Shown piece by piece: positions 58,379-64,000 of a stretch of 64,000 bases of DNA (the stretch's first letter is position 1; every line of letters begins with the position of its first letter). Position numbers and translations under genes: made by a program. Below the pieces are notes generated by a model, which ran no database searches, was not told the origin of the DNA, and saw only the letters and a program-made list of their open reading frames with translations. The stretch is from Homoserinibacter sp. YIM 151385 (GTDB lineage Bacteria > Actinomycetota > Actinomycetes > Actinomycetales > Microbacteriaceae), in NCBI RefSeq assembly GCF_027912415.1, contig NZ_CP115175.1:1488001-1552000 (forward strand), read 5' to 3'.

Positions 58379-59728
58379 CTACGGTGCCGGGCTCGGCGTC
58401 GCGGGCCGGTTGGCGCGCGCGACCTCGGCGTGGATCGCCGCGTAGTCCGGGTACACCGGGTCCCACTCCGGCGGCACGAACTCGACGTCCGTGATGTCGT
58501 GCTCGCGGCTCTTCTCGGCCAGGTCGGCGAAGTGCCCGAGCATCCCCTGCGGGATGTCGGTCGAGACGACCTCGCCGCTCGCCTGCGCGACCGCCTGGAA
58601 CCGCGCGATCACGTTCGCGGGGTCGGCCTGCGACAGGATCGCCTCCTGCACCTCGCGCTGCCGCTTCATGCGGTCGTAGTCGGTCGTGCCGTAGCGCGAG
58701 CGCGCGTACCAGAGCGCCTCCGCGCCGTTCAGGGTGCGCTTGCCGGCCCGCAGGTAGCCGTCCGGTTCCTTCGGGTTGCCGTACTGGTCGGTGTTGGGCC
58801 CGATCGGCAGATCCTGCTTCACGTCGATCTCGACGCCGCCGAGCGCGTCGATGAGGTCGGTGAAGCCCTGCATGTCGATGAGCACGTAGTACTGGATCGC
58901 GAGCCCCGTGATCCCCTCGGCCGCATCCCGCATGGCCTCGATGCCGGGGTCGCTGCCGGCATCCAGCGCCTCGGGGTAGAGGTCGGGGTGCTCGTGCCCG
59001 TAGGTCCACAGGTAGCTGACGAGGCACTCGTCGCCGCAGTCGTAGCCGTTCGGGAAGTCCTGATACAGCGGCGAGCCCTCGGAGAAGGGCGCGCGCTGGA
59101 GGTTGCGCGGGATGCCGAAGATGGAGACCGCGCCGGTCGCCGCCTCGATGCTCACGACCGAGATGCTGTCGGGCCGCAGGCCCTGGCGGTCGGCCCCGGC
59201 GTCGCCGCCGAGGAGGAGGATGTTGTAGCGCCCGTCGATCGGCTCGGCGACGTTCCCGCCCGAGAACACCTGGTCGAGGAGGCCGATGCCGGAGACGATG
59301 TTCACCACCCCGAATGCGGCGCCGCCGGTCGTCGCGGCGAGGGCGACGACGGACAGCATCGCGATGGCCCCGCGCGCGCTCGGCCGCGTCTTCACGAGCC
59401 GCACGAGGCGGAGCGTGTCGAGCCCGAGGACGATCCACAGGATGCCGTAGAAGGCGATGAGGGCGACGATCGCCCAGAGCGCGATCGAGTTGGTGAGCAC
59501 GGTGAGGGCCTGCGTGCGGAACAGCACGAAGCCGAGGACGCCGAGCACCGCGAGGACCCAGAGCAGCAGGGTCGCGCCGAGCCCGAAGCGGCCGAGACGG
59601 CGGCTGCCGGCGAGCACCTGCGCGGAGCCGGGGATGAGGATCCCGAGGAGGACGAGCCACCAGCCCCGCCGCGTCATCACGGAGGGGGAGCCGGTGTCCG
59701 GGTAGCGGACGGGGAGGGCCGCGCTCAC
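58379..59728 (-). CDS. LytR-CpsA-Psr family envelope glycopolymer transferase
   Basis: A 449-residue membrane protein. Unusually, three to four N-terminal hydrophobic helices (about 20-125) precede the LCP domain (from about 165): [35 protein letters not shown] with the phosphate-binding Arg, and [18 protein letters not shown]-(K)RQREV. LCP proteins attach teichoic-acid-like or arabinogalactan-type polymers to peptidoglycan outside the membrane. Four cysteines around YDCGDECL are notable as CxxxC. GTG at 59728 overlaps the purE stop (GTGA), so it is co-transcribed with purK-purE. Confidence 0.88.
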   Translation of the reverse strand: MSAALPVRYPDTGSPSVMTRRGWWLVLLGILIPGSAQVLAGSRRLGRFGLGATLLLWVLAVLGVLGFVLFRTQALTVLTNSIALWAIVALIAFYGILWIVLGLDTLRLVRLVKTRPSARGAIAMLSVVALAATTGGAAFGVVNIVSGIGLLDQVFSGGNVAEPIDGRYNILLLGGDAGADRQGLRPDSISVVSIEAATGAVSIFGIPRNLQRAPFSEGSPLYQDFPNGYDCGDECLVSYLWTYGHEHPDLYPEALDAGSDPGIEAMRDAAEGITGLAIQYYVLIDMQGFTDLIDALGGVEIDVKQDLPIGPNTDQYGNPKEPDGYLRAGKRTLNGAEALWYARSRYGTTDYDRMKRQREVQEAILSQADPANVIARFQAVAQASGEVVSTDIPQGMLGHFADLAEKSREHDITDVEFVPPEWDPVYPDYAAIHAEVARANRPATPSPAP

Positions 59729-60258
59729 CGGCCGCGCTGCAGGTCCGCGTTCTTCTGCGCCACGAGCTCCTCGAGCCCGGCGGCGTAGTCCTCGAGCCGG
59801 GCCTGCAGCGCCCGGTCCGAGGTGGCGAGGATGCGGGCCGCGAGGATCCCCGCGTTCTTGGCCCCGCCGATGGAGACGGTCGCGACGGGGATGCCGGCCG
59901 GCATCTGCACGATCGAGAGGAGGGAGTCGAGGCCGTCGAGCCGCGAGAGCGGCACCGGGACGCCGACGACGGGGAGCGTCGTGAGGGACGCGATCATGCC
60001 GGGGAGGTGGGCGGCGCCGCCCGCGCCCGCGATGATGACGCGGGTGCCGCGGCCGGCGGCCTCCTCGGCGAAGGCGAGCATGCGCTTGGGGGTGCGATGC
60101 GCGGAGACGACCTCGACCTCGGCCTCGACGCCGAGCTCGGCGAGGATCTCGGCCGCCGCCTGCATGGTGGGCCAGTCGGAGTCGGAGCCCATGACGATGG
60201 CGACGGGCGGCACCGGGGCGGCGTTCTCGGGGGCGGGGGTCGCTGGCACGGATGCCAT
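59725..60258 (-). CDS. purE: 5-(Carboxyamino)imidazole ribonucleotide mutase
   Basis: PurE converts N5-CAIR, made by PurK, to CAIR in purine synthesis. The 177-residue protein has [15 protein letters not shown] (substrate phosphate and CO2 site), [39 protein letters not shown] with the mutase His, and [21 protein letters not shown] Pro/Ala-rich first 18 residues precede the domain. ATG at 60258; the gene is eight bases after purK. Confidence 0.93.
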   Translation of the reverse strand: MASVPATPAPENAAPVPPVAIVMGSDSDWPTMQAAAEILAELGVEAEVEVVSAHRTPKRMLAFAEEAAGRGTRVIIAGAGGAAHLPGMIASLTTLPVVGVPVPLSRLDGLDSLLSIVQMPAGIPVATVSIGGAKNAGILAARILATSDRALQARLEDYAAGLEELVAQKNADLQRGR

Positions 60259-60266
60259 GCTAGGGC

Positions 60267-61394
60267 TCAACCCTCGAAGAACCCCGCTGCGGCACGCGCC
60301 CGCGCGAGCGTCTCGCCCGGCTCGCCGCCCGTCGTCGTCACGTGGCCGACCTTGCGCCCGGGGCGGGAGGCCTTGCCGTAGAAGTGGAACCTCGTCTCCG
60401 GCCGCGCGGCGAGCGCCTCGGGGTAGCGGATCGGCATGGGGCCGTCGGCGGGCCCGCCGAGCACGTTGACCATGACGCTCCAGGGCGCGGTCGGCGCCGG
60501 GTCGCCGAGCGGCAGATCGGCGACGGCCCGCAGGTGCTGCTCGAACTGGCTCGTCACGGCGCCGTCGATCGTCCAGTGGCCGGTGTTGTGGGGGCGCATC
60601 GCGAGCTCGTTGACGAGGAGCCGGCCGTCGCGCGTCTCGAACAGCTCCACCGCGAGGACGCCGGTCACCTCCAGCCCGTTGGCGATGGATGCGGCGAGCT
60701 CCGCGGCGGGGCCGGCGAGCGCCTCCGAGTCGGGGGCCGGGGCGGTCACCTCGGCGCAGACCCCGTCGCGCTGCACCGTCTCGACGAGCGGCCAGGCGCG
60801 CAGCTCGCCGGAGGGGCGGCGGGCGACGGACTGCGCGAGCTCGCGGCGGAAGTCGACGAGCTCCTCGACGAGGAGGGCGGCATCCGCGCCGTGCTCGGCG
60901 ACCGCGAGGAACCAGTCGTCGGCCTGATCGGCGGCGCGGACCACGCGCACGCCCTTGCCGTCGTAGCCGCCGCGCGGGGTCTTCACGACGGCCGCGCCGC
61001 CGTGCGCCTCGAGGAAGTCGGCGAGCTCGGCGGCGTCCCGGACCCTCGCCCAGGCGGGGACGGGCGCGCCGAGCTCGGCGAGCCGCTCGCGCATCGTGAT
61101 CTTGTCCTGGGCGACGGCGAGCGCACCGGGGCCCGGGTGCACGCGCACGCCCGCCTCGACGAGCTCGCGCAGCACCGCCTGCGGCACGTGCTCGTGATCG
61201 AAGGTGACCACGTCGACGCCGCGGGCGAAGTCGAGGACCGTCGCCGCATCCCGGTAGTCGCCGACCTGCGTCGCCGCGAGCGCGGCCGACATCCCCGGCT
61301 CCTCCGCGAGGACGCGGAGCTCGAGCCCCAGGCCGACGGCCGGGGGGATCATCATGCGGGCGAGCTGCCCGCCGCCGATGACGCCGATGATCAC
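60267..61394 (-). CDS. purK: N5-carboxyaminoimidazole ribonucleotide synthase
   Basis: PurK uses ATP and bicarbonate to carboxylate AIR. The 375-residue ATP-grasp enzyme begins [47 protein letters not shown] (ATP-binding lysines) and [20 protein letters not shown] (Mg-binding Glu and Asn) are its landmarks, as is GHVTTTG near the end. Start is GTG at 61394. It is divergent from the gtrA-like gene. Purine genes upstream of an LCP gene are usual for Microbacteriaceae. Confidence 0.94.
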   Translation of the reverse strand: MIIGVIGGGQLARMMIPPAVGLGLELRVLAEEPGMSAALAATQVGDYRDAATVLDFARGVDVVTFDHEHVPQAVLRELVEAGVRVHPGPGALAVAQDKITMRERLAELGAPVPAWARVRDAAELADFLEAHGGAAVVKTPRGGYDGKGVRVVRAADQADDWFLAVAEHGADAALLVEELVDFRRELAQSVARRPSGELRAWPLVETVQRDGVCAEVTAPAPDSEALAGPAAELAASIANGLEVTGVLAVELFETRDGRLLVNELAMRPHNTGHWTIDGAVTSQFEQHLRAVADLPLGDPAPTAPWSVMVNVLGGPADGPMPIRYPEALAARPETRFHFYGKASRPGRKVGHVTTTGGEPGETLARARAAAGFFEG

Positions 61395-61473
61395 GAGGGG
61401 CTCCGAATCTGTCGCAGGGCGGGCGGCTAGACTGCCGCACGCTCGAGCCTATCCCCGACGAGAGGGCCCCTGG

Positions 61474-62076
61474 ATGCGCGCCCTGCTCACGCAGTTCGCC
61501 CGCTTCGGCGTGGTCGGCGGGGTCGGCTTCCTCATCGATCTCGGCATCTTCAACCTGCTCATCGCGACCGTCCTGCACCCGGACCGGCTCCACGAGGGGC
61601 CGGTCATCGCGAAGGCCGTCTCGACCTCGGTGGCGATCGGCGCGAACTGGGTCGGCAACCGCTTCTGGACCTTCCGCGAGCACCGCGGCCGCCGGGTCGT
61701 GCGGGAGGGGGTCGAGTTCGGGATCGTGAGCGTCGGCGGCATGGGCATCGGCCTGCTCTGCCTCTGGGTGTCGCGCTATCTGCTCGGCTTCGAGTCGGTG
61801 CTCGCCGACAACGTGGCCGCGAACGTCGTCGGCCTCGGCCTCGGCACGGCGTTCCGCTTCGCGCTCTACCGCAGCTGGGTGTTCGCGCCGCGGCGCGGCG
61901 AGCGCCTCACCGAGGCGGAGCGGGATGCCGCGGCGGCCCGGGCGGCCGACGCCGGGGGCTCAGGGTCCGAGGGCTCAGGGGCGGCCGGGAGCGCGGTACG
62001 TCCAGCCGGCCTCGCGCCAGACGGCGGGGTCGAGGCAGTTGCGGCCGTCGACGACGGCTCGCTGCGCGACCGCTGA
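61474..62076 (+). CDS. GtrA-like membrane protein
   Basis: A 200-residue protein with four hydrophobic helices in the first 145 residues: [56 protein letters not shown] and [20 protein letters not shown] are GtrA signatures. GtrA proteins take part in moving lipid-linked sugars for envelope polysaccharides. After residue 150 comes a low-complexity Ala/Gly/Ser tail whose last 33 codons are antisense to the end of ugd, a 102-base tail-to-tail overlap. ATG at 61474. Proximity to ugd and the LCP gene supports a role in cell-surface glycans. Confidence 0.82.
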   Translation: MRALLTQFARFGVVGGVGFLIDLGIFNLLIATVLHPDRLHEGPVIAKAVSTSVAIGANWVGNRFWTFREHRGRRVVREGVEFGIVSVGGMGIGLLCLWVSRYLLGFESVLADNVAANVVGLGLGTAFRFALYRSWVFAPRRGERLTEAERDAAAARAADAGGSGSEGSGAAGSAVRPAGLAPDGGVEAVAAVDDGSLRDR

Positions 62077-63276
62077 GCCGACCGTCTCGGGGTCGAGGGC
62101 GCGGAAGGCCTTCCACTCCGTGAGGACGAGCACCGCCTCGGCACCCTCGAGCGCCTCCTCGGCGCTCGCCGCGTAGCCGAGCTCGGGGTGGATGCGGCGC
62201 GCCGTCTCGATCGCCTCCGGGTCGAAGGCGCGCACCTCGACGCCGAGCGCACGGAGGCGGGCCGCGACATCGAGGGCGGGCGAGTCGCGGACGTCGTCCG
62301 AGTCGGGCTTGAAGGCGAGGCCGAGCACGGCGACGCGGCGCCCCGCGGCATCCCCGCCGAGCGCCTCGACGGCGAGCTCGACGACGCGATCGCGGCGGCG
62401 CAGGTTGATCGCGTCGACCTCCTTGAGGAAGCCGACCGAGTGCCCGACGCCGAGCTCCTCGGCGCGGGCCATGAAGGCGCGGATGTCCTTCGGGAGGCAG
62501 CCGCCGCCGAAGCCGATGCCGGAGTTGAGGAAGCGGCGGCCGATGCGCGCGTCGTGCCCGATCGCGTCCGCGAGGACGGTGACGTCGGCACCGGTGGCCT
62601 CCGCGACCTCCGCCATCGCGTTGATGAAGGAGATCTTCGTCGCGAGGAAGGCGTTCGCGCTCACCTTGACGAGCTCGGCGGTCGCGAAGTCGGCGACGAG
62701 CCGCGGGGTCTCGTCGGCGAGGGCGCTCGCGTAGATCGCGTCGAGCTGGGCGGCCGCGCGCTCGTCGCCGTCGGCGACGCCGTACACGAGGCGGTCGGGG
62801 TGGAGGGTGTCCTGGACGGCGAAGCCCTCGCGCAGGAACTCGGGGTTCCAGGCGAGCGTCGCGCCCGTCGCGGCGACCTTCTCCGCGAGGCGGGCGGCCG
62901 TGCCGACGGGGACGGTCGACTTGCCGACCACGAGGGCGCCCGCGCCCAGGTGCGGGAGGAGGGCGTCGATCGCGGCGTCGACGAAGCGGAGGTCGGCGGC
63001 CTCGCTGCCCGCCTGCTGCGGGGTCCCGACGGCGACGAAGTGCACCTCGGCGCCGGCGGCCTCCGCCATGTCCGTGCTGAAGCGGAGGCGTCCGGAATCG
63101 CGGCCGGAGGCGAGCAGCTCGGGGAGCCCCGGCTCGAAGAAGGGGGCCGAGCCGGCGGCGAGGGTGGCGACCTTGCCGGGGTCCACATCGATGCCGATGA
63201 CGTCGTGCCCGAGTTCGGCCATGCAGGCCGCGTGGACCGCGCCGAGATAGCCGCATCCGATGACCGAGATCTTCAC
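61975..63276 (-). CDS. UDP-glucose 6-dehydrogenase
   Basis: Oxidises UDP-glucose to UDP-glucuronate for surface polysaccharides. The 433-residue protein has the NAD fold KISVIGCGYLGAVHAACMAE, HFVAVGTPQQ, VGKSTVPVGT, AWNPEFLREG, LVKVSANAFLATKISFINA with the catalytic Lys and Asn, SGIGFGGGCLPKD with the nucleophilic Cys, and LGLAFKPDSDDVRDSPAL. The start GTG at 63276 lies seven bases after TAACGT, a leaderless arrangement; upstream codons to 63336 are not family-like. Another UDP-sugar such as UDP-ManNAc cannot be wholly excluded. Confidence 0.9.
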   Translation of the reverse strand: MKISVIGCGYLGAVHAACMAELGHDVIGIDVDPGKVATLAAGSAPFFEPGLPELLASGRDSGRLRFSTDMAEAAGAEVHFVAVGTPQQAGSEAADLRFVDAAIDALLPHLGAGALVVGKSTVPVGTAARLAEKVAATGATLAWNPEFLREGFAVQDTLHPDRLVYGVADGDERAAAQLDAIYASALADETPRLVADFATAELVKVSANAFLATKISFINAMAEVAEATGADVTVLADAIGHDARIGRRFLNSGIGFGGGCLPKDIRAFMARAEELGVGHSVGFLKEVDAINLRRRDRVVELAVEALGGDAAGRRVAVLGLAFKPDSDDVRDSPALDVAARLRALGVEVRAFDPEAIETARRIHPELGYAASAEEALEGAEAVLVLTEWKAFRALDPETVGSAVAQRAVVDGRNCLDPAVWREAGWTYRAPGRP

Positions 63277-63283
63277 CCGGAGA

Positions 63284-63289
63284 ACGTTA
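63284..63289 (-). promoter_or_regulatory. -10 element of the UDP-glucose dehydrogenase gene
   Basis: TAACGT on the minus strand, seven bases before the GTG at 63276; no Shine-Dalgarno is present. Confidence 0.5.
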
Positions 63290-63307
63290 CACGCTCGTGA
63301 CGGCGCG

Positions 63308-63850
63308 TCACCGGGGCCCGAGATCGCCCGTCGCACGGCGCGCCTGCTCCTGCTGGCGGCGGCCGGAGACGGTCGTCGAGGCGGCCTCCATCAGCTCCGA
63401 GAGGGAGGCCTGCACGAGGATCGCGCTCGGCACGTCTCGGAGGCGGATCGGCTGCTCGAGACCCGAGTTCACGAGCACGTCGCCGCTCCCGAACAGGCCC
63501 TGCAGGCCGCGTCGGCGCACCGTCACGTCGTAGCCGCGGCTGTGGAGCAGCTCCTGCCGGGTGCGGACCAGGATGCCGTGGCGTAGCACGACGCGGCGGC
63601 TCGTGATCGTCGCCGATGTCGAGAGCCAGCGCAGGAGCGGGCCGAGGACGCCGAGGACGACGAGCAGCGCAGCCGCCCCGAGCACCGCGATGCGCTGCCA
63701 GTCCTCCGCGAGCGCGCCGAGCGCCCAGCCCGCCCCGCCGAGGACGGCCACGAGCAGCACGCTCGGCCAGAACAGCGCGCGGCCGTGCGGGTGCAGCCTC
63801 GCGACGACGACCTCGCGCGGTCGGGGCGGCGCCGGATCGTCGAGACTCAT
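63308..63850 (-). CDS. PH-domain (bPH2) membrane protein
   Basis: A 180-residue protein: a basic N-terminus with ARLHPHGRALFWP, two helices (about 29-50 and 56-73), then a bacterial PH domain (about 80-160; ATITSRRVVLRHGILVRTRQ, YDVTVRRRGLQGLFGSGDVL). Such proteins are widespread next to birA and purK in actinobacteria, with unknown function. ATG at 63850 is four bases after the birA stop. A Gln/Arg-rich tail ends the protein. Confidence 0.85.
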   Translation of the reverse strand: MSLDDPAPPRPREVVVARLHPHGRALFWPSVLLVAVLGGAGWALGALAEDWQRIAVLGAAALLVVLGVLGPLLRWLSTSATITSRRVVLRHGILVRTRQELLHSRGYDVTVRRRGLQGLFGSGDVLVNSGLEQPIRLRDVPSAILVQASLSELMEAASTTVSGRRQQEQARRATGDLGPR

Positions 63851-63854
63851 GCGA

Positions 63855-64000
63855 TCACCGGTGCCGCAGGTGCACGACATCGCCCGCCGCGACATCCAGC
63901 GGGGTGCCGTCGTCGAGGACGACGTGGAGGCGGCCGGCGGCGTCCAGGTCGGTCGCGAGGCCCGTCGCGGGCTCCCGCCCGGGCAGCTCGACACGCACCC
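63855..64000 (-). CDS. birA: Biotin-[acetyl-CoA-carboxylase] ligase, C-terminal end (partial)
   Basis: The last 47 codons of a minus-strand gene that begins outside the window, ending at TGA (63855-63857). The visible piece reads VRVELPGREPATGLATDLD, GRLHVVLDDGTPLDV and AAGDVVHLRHR, the small SH3-like C-terminal domain of BirA ligases, which attach biotin to acyl-CoA carboxylases. The PH-domain gene follows five bases after the stop, so they form one operon. Confidence 0.8.
   Translation of the reverse strand, partial: VRVELPGREPATGLATDLDAAGRLHVVLDDGTPLDVAAGDVVHLRHR

Noticed and set aside
59725-61683. Single long frame suggesting a PurK-PurE fusion
   Set aside because: purE lies in a different frame from purK and begins at its own ATG (60258); the long frame is the purE frame run on antisense-like sequence upstream.
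63851-63994. N-terminal extension of the PH-domain protein
   Set aside because: That stretch encodes the conserved C-terminus of BirA in another frame; the PH protein starts at 63850.

Overview
The window is high-GC DNA (about 70 percent or more) with GTG/ATG starts, many ATGA/GTGA stop-start overlaps, promoters whose -10 hexamer sits 6-7 bases before the start codon (leaderless messages) and CUT1 sugar transporters without their own ATPase. Gene content and the order birA - PH-domain gene - ugd - gtrA - purK - purE - LCP point to an actinobacterium, most likely of the Microbacteriaceae. This is inference from protein similarity; no species is assigned.

Layout. 1-906: end of an unknown gene, then an autoregulated Phd/YefM-type antitoxin and RelE/ParE-like toxin. 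976-3278: glyA-folD one-carbon operon behind a ZTP riboswitch. 3414-5183: divergent isochorismatase-type hydrolase and LtrA membrane protein. 5203-10281: sugar ABC importer operon with a glycosidase-like lipoprotein; its binding protein carries a long in-frame tandem repeat before the signal sequence. 10470-22163: second sugar regulon (SIS isomerase, binding protein, two permeases, two PfkB kinases, divergent amidohydrolase, class II aldolase, GH4 alpha-galactosidase, DeoR repressor), linked by a shared operator-like word in three promoters, with a DUF559 gene between two copies of a hairpin repeat. 22215-25592: MFS exporter, purU, a DUF2568 protein and a lipoprotein. 25705-39079: amino-sugar and muropeptide utilisation (nagA, kinase, murQ, nagB, ROK kinase, GH3 NagZ-type enzyme, ABC importer, ROK repressor, GH20 hexosaminidase). 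39181-45961: large secreted subtilase and a flavin electron-transfer operon (FMN-binding lipoprotein, ApbE, NqrB/RnfD-FNR fusion). 46094-50353: NYN-domain protein, small lipoproteins, icd, GNAT and ATL genes. 50435-58213: heterodimeric ABC exporter with an upstream leader ORF, a histidine kinase/response regulator pair and, divergent from them, a 61-residue peptide gene overlapping an ATP-grasp peptide-maturase-like gene. 58379-64000: LCP envelope enzyme, purE, purK, GtrA, UDP-glucose dehydrogenase, PH-domain protein and the end of birA.

Main candidate for something undescribed: the two-gene peptide/ATP-grasp module at 57057-58213. The small protein ends in a W-x-x-R motif reminiscent of graspetide precursors but has no acidic core after it, and the enzyme seems to lack the usual ATP-binding lysines and has DLDP where ExNP is expected. 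Other unusual features are in-frame N-terminal repeat expansions in two sugar proteins, several long perfect intergenic palindromes (two of them recurring families), a strong-SD leader ORF before the exporter and a serine at the expected FMN-attachment position of the flavoprotein. All function calls come from reading motifs by eye; no database search was run.
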